The notes under the pieces: model-generated | What the model saw: the letters and a program-made list of their open reading frames with translations, nothing else | The model's database searches: none | What the model was told of the DNA's origin: nothing | Shown: positions 1-5,388 of the stretch, piece after piece | Layout: every line of letters starts with the position of its first letter | Position numbering within the stretch: the first letter of the stretch is position 1 | Translations under genes and position numbers: made by a program | DNA from: Ramlibacter sp. | GTDB taxonomy: Bacteria > Pseudomonadota > Gammaproteobacteria > Burkholderiales > Burkholderiaceae_C | Reading direction: 5' to 3' | Assembly (NCBI GenBank): GCA_021156245.1 | Contig: JAJNBO010000278.1 | Location: 1 to 6,465, forward strand | Length of the DNA stretch: 6,465 bases

Positions 1-103
1 GCCGGGCGACCGCGCCACCCACAACGCCGACGGCCTGCCGCCGGTGCGCCCGCCGGCACCCGCCGACGAGCGCCGCAGCATCCTCGACCTGTTCAGAAAT
101 TGA
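1..103 (+). CDS. mrcA: C-terminal end of a probable penicillin-binding protein 1A (partial, 5' end outside window)
   Basis: Only the last 33 codons are present (frame starts at base 2, stop TGA at 101-103). The tail is proline- and alanine-rich and ends [11 protein letters not shown]. No catalytic domain is visible. The call rests on two points from memory: class A PBP1A proteins of Burkholderiales often end in a disordered tail with a similar RRSILDLF ending, and the PBP1A gene commonly lies convergent to cyaY in this order. PBP1A is an inner-membrane transglycosylase/transpeptidase that polymerises and crosslinks peptidoglycan. The last 11 bases overlap the 3' end of cyaY on the other strand. 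It could be another gene with a similar tail; the open frame itself is more certain than the product. Confidence 0.5.
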   Translation, partial: PGDRATHNADGLPPVRPPAPADERRSILDLFRN

Positions 104-416
104 GCTTGCGGCCGGCCTGCTGGCTGGCGTAGCGGGCGAGGTCGGCGAAGAACTCGCCCTGGCCCTTGGTGTCGCGCCAGGCCGAGCCGTCATGCTTGTA
201 GTGGAAGCCGCCGGCGCGCGCGGCCAGCCACACTTCCTGCAGCGGTTTCTGCAGGTTCACGATGATCTGGCTGCCGTCCTCGAAGGTGAGCGTCACCATT
301 CCGCCGACGCGCTGGTTGTCGATGTCGGCGTCGGTGGTTTCATTGATCCGGTCACAGCCGGCCTCTACCCGGGCGAGCAAGGCCTCCGCGCGGTCGAGGT
401 ATTCGAGGTCGGTCAT
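93..416 (-). CDS. cyaY: Iron-sulfur cluster assembly protein CyaY (bacterial frataxin)
   Basis: The product has 107 residues, the usual length of bacterial frataxin. The N-terminal helix is acidic ([18 protein letters not shown]), matching the iron-binding acidic ridge of the family. Next come strands with the family pattern: [21 protein letters not shown], then [16 protein letters not shown], then [15 protein letters not shown]. The C-terminal helix ends [20 protein letters not shown]. CyaY is a cytosolic protein that binds iron and modulates IscS-dependent Fe-S cluster assembly. The start is the ATG at 414-416; a GGAAA-like Shine-Dalgarno lies about 6-8 bases upstream. The stop TGA (93-95) overlaps the convergent gene by 11 bp. 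Only 14 bp separate its start from that of divergent lptM. The family assignment is secure. Confidence 0.96.
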   Translation of the reverse strand: MTDLEYLDRAEALLARVEAGCDRINETTDADIDNQRVGGMVTLTFEDGSQIIVNLQKPLQEVWLAARAGGFHYKHDGSAWRDTKGQGEFFADLARYASQQAGRKLNF

Positions 417-430
417 TACAATTTCCAGAT
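394..430 (+). promoter_or_regulatory. Candidate promoter for lptM-lysA overlapping the cyaY start
   Basis: The gap between the cyaY and lptM start codons is an AT-rich island in GC-rich DNA. TACAAT at 417-422 is one base from the sigma-70 -10 consensus. The hexamer 17 bases upstream (394-399, TCGAGG) is a poor -35. Transcription from this box would begin within a few bases of the lptM ATG at 431, and no Shine-Dalgarno is visible before that ATG, so the message could be leaderless. This is a pattern match only. Confidence 0.3.
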
Positions 431-682
431 ATGTCCGGTGTTTTCCAAATTCTAGTCAGCCCTCGCCGCGGCCCTGCGCTAACCCTCGCGGCCGCGCTGC
501 TCGTCGCCGGCTGCGGCCAGAAGGGCGCGCTCTACCTGCCCACGGGCGAAGCCGCTGCCGGCCGCGCGTCCCTGCCGCAGACGCTCGCGCCGTCCACGGC
601 GGTCCGCCCCGCGCAGGCTGCGTCCGGTCCCGGGGCCGCCACGCCGCCCTCCGGCACCGCTGCCCCGGTGCGCAATCCATGA
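431..682 (+). CDS. lptM: LPS translocon maturation chaperone LptM (YifL-type lipoprotein)
   Basis: This is a small lipoprotein of 83 residues. The N-terminus has two arginines (12-13), a hydrophobic stretch (about 15-26) and the lipobox LVAGC, giving lipidated Cys28. Immediately after the cysteine comes GQKGALYLP, the hallmark of LptM/YifL proteins, which usually read CGxKGPLYLP. The rest is a low-complexity Ala/Pro/Thr-rich tail. In Escherichia coli LptM assists disulfide maturation and assembly of the LptDE lipopolysaccharide translocon at the outer membrane. The gene diverges from cyaY and its last four bases overlap the lysA start (ATGA, 679-682), so the two are probably translationally coupled. 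No Shine-Dalgarno precedes the ATG, and no alternative start codon lies nearby in frame. Confidence 0.9.
   Translation: MSGVFQILVSPRRGPALTLAAALLVAGCGQKGALYLPTGEAAAGRASLPQTLAPSTAVRPAQAASGPGAATPPSGTAAPVRNP
449..454 (-). promoter_or_regulatory. Candidate -10 box for cyaY, inside the lptM coding region
   Basis: Read on the minus strand these bases are TAGAAT, one mismatch from the sigma-70 -10 consensus, about 33 bases upstream of the cyaY ATG. This would give a leader of roughly 25 bases containing the GGAAA ribosome-binding match. No convincing -35 lies 16-18 bases further upstream. The box falls within the lptM 5' coding sequence because the two genes start only 14 bp apart. Confidence 0.22.
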
Positions 683-1956
683 ACCTCACTTCCCTGCCGC
701 AAGGCCCGGCCTTCCACTACGAGGGCGACGCCCTGTGCGTCGAGGGCGTCCGCGTGGCGGAGCTCGCGCGCGAGCATGGCACGCCGCTCTTCGTCTATTC
801 GCACGCCGCAATGCTCGGCGCATTGTCCGCCTACCAACGCGGCTTCGCCGGGCGCAAGGCGAGAGTCTTCTATGCCCTCAAGGCCAATTCGTCGCTGGCC
901 GTGCTCCAGGTGTTCGCGCGCGCCGGTTGCGGCTTCGACATCGTTTCGGGCGGCGAACTCGAGCGCGTGCTCGCCGCCGGCGCGCAACCGGCCGACATCA
1001 TCTTCTCCGGGGTCGGCAAGACGCGGCGCGAGATGCGGCGCGCGCTGGAACTCGGCATCCACTGCTTCAACGTCGAGAGCGAGCCGGAACTGGACGTGCT
1101 GAGCGCGGTGGCCACCGAGCTCGGCGTCCGCGCGCCCGTGAGCCTGCGCGTGAATCCGGACGTGAACCCCCTCACGCACCCCTACATCTCCACCGGCCTG
1201 AAGGGCAACAAGTTCGGCATCGCCCACAAGGACGCGCTTCGCGCGTACCAGCGCGCCGCGGCGCTGCCCGGGCTGCGCGTGGTGGGCATCGACTGCCACA
1301 TCGGCTCCCAGATCACGAACGTCACGCCGTACCTGGATGCAATGGACCGGATCCTCGATCTCGTCACCGCCATCGAGTCGGCGGGCATCCCGATCGTCCA
1401 CATCGACTTCGGCGGCGGCCTCGGCATCGTCTACAACGAGGAGCAGCCTCCCGCGGCCGACGCCTTGTGGCAACGGCTGCTGGCCAAGCTGGATGCTCGC
1501 GGCTTCGGCGATCGCCAGCTGATGGTCGAACCCGGGCGTTCGCTGGTCGGGAATGCCGGCATCTGCGTCACCGAAGTGCTGTACCTCAAGCCGGGCGAGC
1601 AGAAGAACTTCTGCATCATCGACGCGGCGATGAACGACCTGCCGCGGCCGGCCATGTACGAGGCCTTCCACCAGATCGTGCCGGTGCAGCGCCGGGCCGG
1701 CGCGACCACGGTGTACGACGTCGTCGGCCCGGTGTGCGAAAGCGGCGACTGGATCGGCCGCGAGCGGGCGCTGTCGGCGCAGCCGGGCGAGTGGCTCGCG
1801 GTGCTCTCGGCCGGCGCGTACTGCATGAGCATGGCGAGCAACTACAACAGCCGGGGCCGCGCGGCGGAAGTGCTGGTGGACGGCAGCAAGGTCCACGTGA
1901 TCCGCGAACGCGAAAGCATCGAGGACCAGCTGCGAGGCGAAAAGCTGTTGCCTTGA
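679..1956 (+). CDS. lysA: Diaminopimelate decarboxylase LysA
   Basis: LysA is the PLP-dependent cytosolic enzyme for the last step of lysine biosynthesis: meso-diaminopimelate to L-lysine plus CO2. The 425-residue length is normal for the family. It is a fold-type III (alanine-racemase-like) decarboxylase. The PLP lysine is K68 in FYALKANSS. HIGSQ (207-211), the glycine-rich HIDFGGGLG (241-249) and EPGR (284-287) contact the cofactor phosphate and substrate. PVCESGD (351-357) supplies the catalytic cysteine C353, and AGAY (378-381) supplies the late active-site tyrosine. All key motifs are intact. The frame stays open far upstream to 262, but the ATG at 679 is chosen because family proteins begin near here and it forms the ATGA overlap with lptM. 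The last 115 bases are overlapped antisense by the extended msrQ frame. Confidence 0.97.
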   Translation: MNLTSLPQGPAFHYEGDALCVEGVRVAELAREHGTPLFVYSHAAMLGALSAYQRGFAGRKARVFYALKANSSLAVLQVFARAGCGFDIVSGGELERVLAAGAQPADIIFSGVGKTRREMRRALELGIHCFNVESEPELDVLSAVATELGVRAPVSLRVNPDVNPLTHPYISTGLKGNKFGIAHKDALRAYQRAAALPGLRVVGIDCHIGSQITNVTPYLDAMDRILDLVTAIESAGIPIVHIDFGGGLGIVYNEEQPPAADALWQRLLAKLDARGFGDRQLMVEPGRSLVGNAGICVTEVLYLKPGEQKNFCIIDAAMNDLPRPAMYEAFHQIVPVQRRAGATTVYDVVGPVCESGDWIGRERALSAQPGEWLAVLSAGAYCMSMASNYNSRGRAAEVLVDGSKVHVIRERESIEDQLRGEKLLP

Positions 1957-2612
1957 GGAACGCCGGGGTCGCTGCGCGAACCCGGCCTACGGCCGTCCTG
2001 CCTGCGCAGGCCGGGTTCGCACGCCTCGCGCACGCGCCATCCAAGCAACACGGCCAGGATGGCGGCGTACACCGCGACCTCGGCGAAGTCGTTCTTGCCC
2101 GCCCGCATCCAGAAGAAGTGCAGGATGCCCAGCCCGGCGATCACGTACACGAGCTTGTGCAGCGCTTGCCACCGCTTGGCGCCCATTGCCTTCACGGCGC
2201 GGTTGAAGGAGGTCGCGGCCAGCGGCGTGAGCAGCACGAATGCCGCGAAGCCGACCAGGATGAACGGCCGCTTGGCGATGTCCTTGGCCATCTCGGCCAC
2301 GTCGAAGCCTTGGTCGAACCAGGCCCACGTGAGCATGTGCAGCACCACGTAGAAATAGGTGAAGAGCCCCAGCATCCGACGGAAGCGCTGCAGCGTCGGG
2401 AGTTTCGCGAGCACGCGCACGGGCGTCACCGCGAGGGTGAGACAGAGGAAGCGCAGGGTCCAGTCGCCCGTGGACCGGGTGAGGTACTCCGCGGGGTTGG
2501 CGCCCAGGTCGTCCGCCAGCGCGCCGTAGAAGAGCCACGCGAACGGCAGCAGCGAGAGGACGAACGCGAACGGCTTGGCCGCGGGATGGAGCAGCGCCTT
2601 CGCAAGGGACAT
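1842..2612 (-). CDS. msrQ: Haem-binding membrane subunit MsrQ of the MsrPQ methionine sulfoxide reductase, with abnormal C-terminal extension
   Basis: MsrQ is a haem b inner-membrane protein of the ferric-reductase-like transmembrane family. It passes electrons to periplasmic MsrP. Visible features are LLPFAWLFYGA near the start, DLGANPAEYLTRSTGDWTL, several hydrophobic helices, and conserved histidines at 92 (VVLHMLTW), 152 (QALHKLVY) and 165 (GILHFFW), the likely haem ligands. The recognisable family core ends near residue 194 (LLGWRV). About 62 more residues follow, encoded by the REP-like palindrome and then by the antisense strand of lysA, up to a TAG at 1842-1844. They are arginine/serine-rich and unlikely to be conserved. 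The Escherichia coli protein is about 211 residues, against 256 here. The start is chosen at ATG 2610-2612 because homologues begin just before HPAAKP; ATG 2645 or GTG 2666 are possible and no site has a good Shine-Dalgarno. Confidence 0.88.
   Translation of the reverse strand: MSLAKALLHPAAKPFAFVLSLLPFAWLFYGALADDLGANPAEYLTRSTGDWTLRFLCLTLAVTPVRVLAKLPTLQRFRRMLGLFTYFYVVLHMLTWAWFDQGFDVAEMAKDIAKRPFILVGFAAFVLLTPLAATSFNRAVKAMGAKRWQALHKLVYVIAGLGILHFFWMRAGKNDFAEVAVYAAILAVLLGWRVREACEPGLRRQDGRRPGSRSDPGVPQGNSFSPRSWSSMLSRSRITWTLLPSTSTSAARPRLL
1962..2020. repeat. REP-like three-armed palindrome between lysA and msrQ
   Basis: Three related arms are present. Arm A is GCCGGGGTCGC (1962-1972). Arm B is GCGAACCCGGCCT (1976-1988). 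Arm C is AGGCCGGGTTCGC (2008-2020). A and B form an 11-bp stem with one mismatch and a 3-base loop. B and C form a perfect 13-bp stem with a 19-base loop, so the two hairpins exclude each other. On the minus strand GTAG (1987-1990) abuts the A/B palindrome, the layout described for REP elements mobilised by RAYT transposases. The B/C loop contains two smaller palindromes (1989-1996 and 2001-2010). It starts 5 bases after the lysA stop and could also end transcription of lysA, but no T-tract follows on either strand. Whether it is repeated elsewhere in the genome cannot be seen from this window. Confidence 0.6.
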
Positions 2613-2687
2613 CGGCTGGGTCCGGGAGTGGGTGGCGTTCAGCATACCCCACGGGTACGCACGCACGCCGCCCCCGGATGCAGTCGG

Positions 2688-3548
2688 CTACAACAGGAAC
2701 TCGGTGGCCGCCAGGGCGGTGACGCCGGTCAGCTGGATGGAGAACTCGGCGGCCGCGTCGCCGTCCGTGTTTCCGTACAGGACGCCGTTGGCCAGCCGCA
2801 GCTGTCCGGCCGAACTGAACGCTGCGTTGGCCGGAATCAGAATCCCCTTGAATGCCTGGTTCCCGCCCACTTCCGTGTTCGCGTCGATGTTGCGCAGGTC
2901 GATGCGGTCCAGCCCGCGGGTGAAGTCGACGATGACGTCGCGGGTGCTGTTCGTCAGGCCCGATTCGGACACCAGGTTGTAGTCGAACACGTCGCGGCCC
3001 CCGCCGCCCTTGAGCGTGTCCCTGCCGGCCCCGCCGACCAGCAGGTCGTGGCCCGCATCGCCTTCCATGCGGTCAGCGCCGCGGTAGCCGTACATGAGGT
3101 CGTCACCGGCATAGCCCCGCACGCGGTCACCGCTGGAGGACATCCGGAATTCGTCATTGCCGGACAGGAGCGACTCGTAGACCGAGAAGTCGTCGGACGT
3201 CCGCGCGGTGCCCGCGGCGCCATACAGCGCGATCCCGCTCGCCTCGATGTCGAACAGCATCCACGTGGCGGCCCACTCGTCGCCGACGGGATCGACCAGG
3301 ATCTCGGACCGCATCATCGTCACGGTGCCGCTGGTCAGGGCGCTCCCCGTGGCCGCGAGGTCCGGCCCGCACCATGCGACGGCTTCGCTGCCGTCGTCGA
3401 ACCAGAACATGTCGTCGTAGAAGATGCCGTTGTAGGTCTCGTCGCCGTCCTCGTCCATGTAGCGGTCGAATGCAGGCTGCATCAACGCATTGAGGTTCAG
3501 TGCGGCGTGATCGTAAGCGTGGTTTCCGTACGCATGCAGTTTTGCCAT
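2688..3548 (-). CDS. Small RTX calcium-binding protein with serralysin-type C-terminal domain, probably secreted by a type I system
   Basis: The product has 286 residues from the ATG at 3546-3548 (a GTG three codons upstream is also possible), with no N-terminal signal peptide. Residues 1-140 hold an acidic segment (DEDGDETYNG near 32-41) and a beta-rich stretch ending SLLSGNDEF, a module often seen before RTX repeats. Five tandem nonapeptides of GGxGxDxLx type follow (145-189): GYAGDDLMY, GYRGADRME, GDAGHDLLV, GGAGRDTLK, GGGGRDVFD. These form a Ca2+-binding beta-roll. The rest matches the M10 serralysin C-terminal domain: RDVIVDFTRGLDRIDL, GNQAF, then LTGVTALAATEFLL at the very end, typical of type I secretion signals. 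There is no HEXXH zinc motif, so it is not itself a metalloprotease. No ABC transporter, membrane-fusion or outer-membrane secretion gene is in the window. The biological role is unknown; it sits between msrQ and the RcnB-like gene. Confidence 0.85.
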   Translation of the reverse strand: MAKLHAYGNHAYDHAALNLNALMQPAFDRYMDEDGDETYNGIFYDDMFWFDDGSEAVAWCGPDLAATGSALTSGTVTMMRSEILVDPVGDEWAATWMLFDIEASGIALYGAAGTARTSDDFSVYESLLSGNDEFRMSSSGDRVRGYAGDDLMYGYRGADRMEGDAGHDLLVGGAGRDTLKGGGGRDVFDYNLVSESGLTNSTRDVIVDFTRGLDRIDLRNIDANTEVGGNQAFKGILIPANAAFSSAGQLRLANGVLYGNTDGDAAAEFSIQLTGVTALAATEFLL

Positions 3549-3628
3549 GGCCCGCACTGTAAGGGCGGTTCAGCGCGCCGACACTCGCCCATTCGACAGA
3601 GGAAGGCGGATCGGCGTCCGGGAACGAA

Positions 3629-3660
3629 GCGGCCGGACTCCCGCAAGGGAGTCCGGCCGC
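3629..3660 (-). terminator. Intrinsic terminator after the RcnB-like gene
   Basis: A perfect 14-bp inverted repeat is present, arms GCGGCCGGACTCCC (3629-3642) and its exact complement (3647-3660), with a 4-base loop (TTGC on the minus strand). On the minus strand it begins 22 bases after the RcnB-like stop codon and is followed by a short T-rich run, TTCGTT. The stem is very GC-rich, so it is likely strong although the U-tract is weak. It would isolate the RcnB-like message from the RTX gene. Confidence 0.8.
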
Positions 3661-3682
3661 GAAGGCAGGCAGGCAGTGCCGC

Positions 3683-4168
3683 TTACTGGCTCAGGATCAG
3701 GTTGGCGATGAGGCCGGTCGCGATCGCCACGAGCACGTAGTCGGGGCCGACCTGCACCCAGTGATAGCCGCGCGGCGGTGCAGAGAGGCGGTGGCCGCGC
3801 CAGTCGTTCACTACGTAGGTGCGGTTGTTCAGGTACACGGGCAGGCGGGCGCCGCGACGGAATTCCGGGCTGCGCGCGTTGTAGTAACGCAGGTCTTGCC
3901 GTGCTTCCCGCGTGTCGCCACGCGCTTCACGGCGATCGCGCTGTCCCTCGCGGATGTCCTGGCGAGCTTCGCGGCGCTCGCGCGGCGTGTCGGCCTGGCG
4001 CAGGTCGCGCTTGCCTTCGCGGATGTCGCGGGTGGCTTCGCGCCGGTCTTGCCGGCCTTCGCGCAGATCCTGGCGCGCTTCCTGGCGGGGTTGTGCGAAC
4101 GAGGGCAGCGAGGCGAGGCCCATCGAGGCGATCGCGATGCTGCAGACGATGGTTCTGGTCTTGTTCAT
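3683..4168 (-). CDS. RcnB-domain periplasmic protein with charged heptad repeats
   Basis: The protein has 161 residues in three parts. The first is a Sec signal peptide with a basic N-terminus (MNKTR), a hydrophobic core and SFA-Q as likely cleavage site after A25. The second (about 28-93) is a run of heptads of pattern xRE[AG]xxD with alternating Arg and Asp/Glu, predicted to form a long charged helix. The third (118-159) is a C-terminal RcnB-type domain: YVVNDWRGHRLSAPPRGYHW, then VQVGPDYVLVAIATGLIANLIL. RcnB of Escherichia coli is a periplasmic protein in nickel/cobalt homeostasis, but many proteobacterial proteins carry this domain with no known function, and no rcnA or metal regulator is seen here. 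No metal-binding His/Cys cluster is visible, so a metal role is not claimed. The start at 4168 is set by a good AGGAG; an upstream ATG at 4192 lacks a well-placed one. The gene is probably monocistronic. Confidence 0.85.
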   Translation of the reverse strand: MNKTRTIVCSIAIASMGLASLPSFAQPRQEARQDLREGRQDRREATRDIREGKRDLRQADTPRERREARQDIREGQRDRREARGDTREARQDLRYYNARSPEFRRGARLPVYLNNRTYVVNDWRGHRLSAPPRGYHWVQVGPDYVLVAIATGLIANLILSQ

Positions 4169-4174
4169 GTAGAG

Positions 4175-4179
4175 CTCCT
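4175..4179 (-). promoter_or_regulatory. Shine-Dalgarno (AGGAG) that fixes the RcnB-like start
   Basis: AGGAG on the minus strand lies six bases before the ATG at 4166-4168. The alternative ATG at 4190-4192 would add eight residues ahead of a normal signal peptide, and its only purine run is almost touching the start codon. The downstream start is therefore preferred. Confidence 0.75.
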
Positions 4180-4295
4180 GGTGAACCCTCATGCTCTTAC
4201 ATATGGACGCGCTGTGGGTGTACGAACTGCAAAGACTTCGACCGCAGAGCCGGCTTGCGCCCTCGTCCTACGCCTCAGCGGCCCGTCGTCCCACC

Positions 4296-4317
4296 GACGG
4301 ACACCGTCGTGTCCGTC
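4296..4317 (-). terminator. Stem-loop just after msrP, possible terminator
   Basis: Perfect 9-bp arms GACGGACAC (4296-4304) and GTGTCCGTC (4309-4317) flank a 4-base loop, starting five bases after the msrP stop codon on the minus strand. No T-tract follows (the next bases are GGTGGG), so it may act as a weak or Rho-assisted terminator, or as a 3' stabilising hairpin. The remainder of the interval 4180-4295 should hold the RcnB-like promoter, but I see only weak matches there, such as TATGTA on the minus strand at 4198-4203. Confidence 0.45.
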
Positions 4318-4322
4318 ACTCG

Positions 4323-5321
4323 TCAGTAGTCCTTCTTCAGGTCCATCCCGGCATACATCTGCCCGACCTGCGCCTCGTACCCGTTGAACATCAGCGTTTT
4401 CCGCTTCTTGGCGAACAGCCCGTCCTCGCCGATGCGGCGCTCGGTGGCCTGCGACCAGCGCGGGTGGTCCACGTTCGGATTGACGTTGGAGTAGAAGCCG
4501 TATTCATTGGCGGCCGCCTTGTTCCACGCGGTCTTGGGCATCTGCTCGGTGAAGCGGATCTTGACGATGCTCTTGGCGCTCTTGAAGCCGTACTTCCACG
4601 GCACCACCAGCCGCACCGGCGCCCCGTTCTGGTTGGGCAGCACTTCGCCGTACATGCCGAACGTGAGCAGCGTCAGCGGGTTCATCGCTTCGTCCATGCG
4701 CAGCGCCTCCGCATACGGCCAGTCGAGAACGCGCGAGCCCACGAAGGGCATGGTGGCCTTGTCGGCCAGCGTGAGGAACTCGACGTACTTCGCGTTGCCA
4801 AGCGGCTCGACCTTCTCGATCAGTCGGGACAGCGAGTAACCGACCCACGGCACCACCATCGACCACCCCTCGACGCAACGCAGGCGGTAGATGCGTTCTT
4901 CCTGCGCACCGAGCTTGAGCAGGTCCTCGATCGCGTACTTCGCCGGCTTCTTGACCAGGCCCTCGACTTCGACGGTCCAGGGCCGGGTCTTGAGCGTGTG
5001 CGCGTTCTGTGCCGGGTCCGACTTGTCGGTGCCGAACTCGTAGAAGTTGTTGTACGTGGTGGCGTCCTTGTACTCGGTGACCTTTTCCATGGTCACCGCG
5101 CCCGAGACGGTGGAGCGGACCGCGGCCAGCTGCGCCAGCTTGCCCGGGCGCTGCACCTGCTGGGCCAATGCCTCGCGTTGCGCCCAGGTCGCCAGGGCGG
5201 CGCCTGCCGCGCCCGTCGCCATCCACTTCAGGATCTGGCGCCGGTCCTCGTACACCGCGCGCGGCGTGATCTCGCTGGAATGCGGGTGCTGGAAGCCGTC
5301 GCGGCCTGTCCTGATCAGCAT
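4323..5321 (-). CDS. msrP: Protein-methionine-sulfoxide reductase catalytic subunit MsrP (YedY)
   Basis: MsrP is a periplasmic molybdopterin enzyme that reduces methionine sulfoxide in oxidised envelope proteins, using electrons from the quinone pool through MsrQ. The product has 332 residues. A twin-arginine signal is clear: DRRQILKW (R27-R28), a hydrophobic stretch (about 34-46) and ALA-QQ as probable cleavage after A53. The mature part is a sulfite-oxidase-type fold. [39 protein letters not shown] with the molybdenum-ligand cysteine C149, and [21 protein letters not shown] are all typical of MsrP and intact. The C-terminus, [11 protein letters not shown], is also family-like. The ATG at 5319-5321 has AAGGAG six bases upstream. 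It lies 67 bases downstream of ccsB with no hairpin seen between them, so co-transcription is possible. Unusually, msrQ is not the next gene downstream. Confidence 0.96.
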   Translation of the reverse strand: MLIRTGRDGFQHPHSSEITPRAVYEDRRQILKWMATGAAGAALATWAQREALAQQVQRPGKLAQLAAVRSTVSGAVTMEKVTEYKDATTYNNFYEFGTDKSDPAQNAHTLKTRPWTVEVEGLVKKPAKYAIEDLLKLGAQEERIYRLRCVEGWSMVVPWVGYSLSRLIEKVEPLGNAKYVEFLTLADKATMPFVGSRVLDWPYAEALRMDEAMNPLTLLTFGMYGEVLPNQNGAPVRLVVPWKYGFKSAKSIVKIRFTEQMPKTAWNKAAANEYGFYSNVNPNVDHPRWSQATERRIGEDGLFAKKRKTLMFNGYEAQVGQMYAGMDLKKDY

Positions 5322-5327
5322 GGGGAA

Positions 5328-5333
5328 CTCCTT
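5328..5333 (-). promoter_or_regulatory. Shine-Dalgarno of msrP (AAGGAG)
   Basis: AAGGAG on the minus strand ends six bases before the msrP ATG. This strong match supports the 5321 start, which in turn places the twin-arginine motif at residues 27-28. Confidence 0.75.
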
Positions 5334-5388
5334 GTGGGTGACTTGCTGCCCTGGTACGCAGCAAAGGGCCGATTGGTTTTGCGCTCCG

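Noticed and set aside
262..678. An N-terminal extension of lysA in the same open frame.
   Set aside because: It would overlap all of lptM and the cyaY start, has low-complexity composition, and LysA proteins normally begin near the ATG at 679.
532..1896. A 454-codon minus-strand frame opposite lysA.
   Set aside because: It is a mirror frame of lysA rich in Arg, Ala and His with no family signature, and all lysA motifs are intact on the plus strand.
735..3740. A 1001-codon open frame on the plus strand.
   Set aside because: It overlaps lysA in another frame and runs antisense to msrQ and the RTX gene. The translation is arginine- and proline-rich with no recognisable domain, as expected from GC-rich shadow frames.
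3885..4090. Possible CRISPR-like or tandem DNA repeat array.
   Set aside because: The periodicity comes from heptad codons of the RcnB-like protein. The repeats are degenerate at the DNA level and have no unique spacers.
2688..4168. A mobile genetic element carrying the RTX and RcnB-like genes.
   Set aside because: No transposase, integrase, terminal inverted repeats or target duplication could be found by eye, and base composition is like the neighbours. Insertion remains only a comparative hypothesis.
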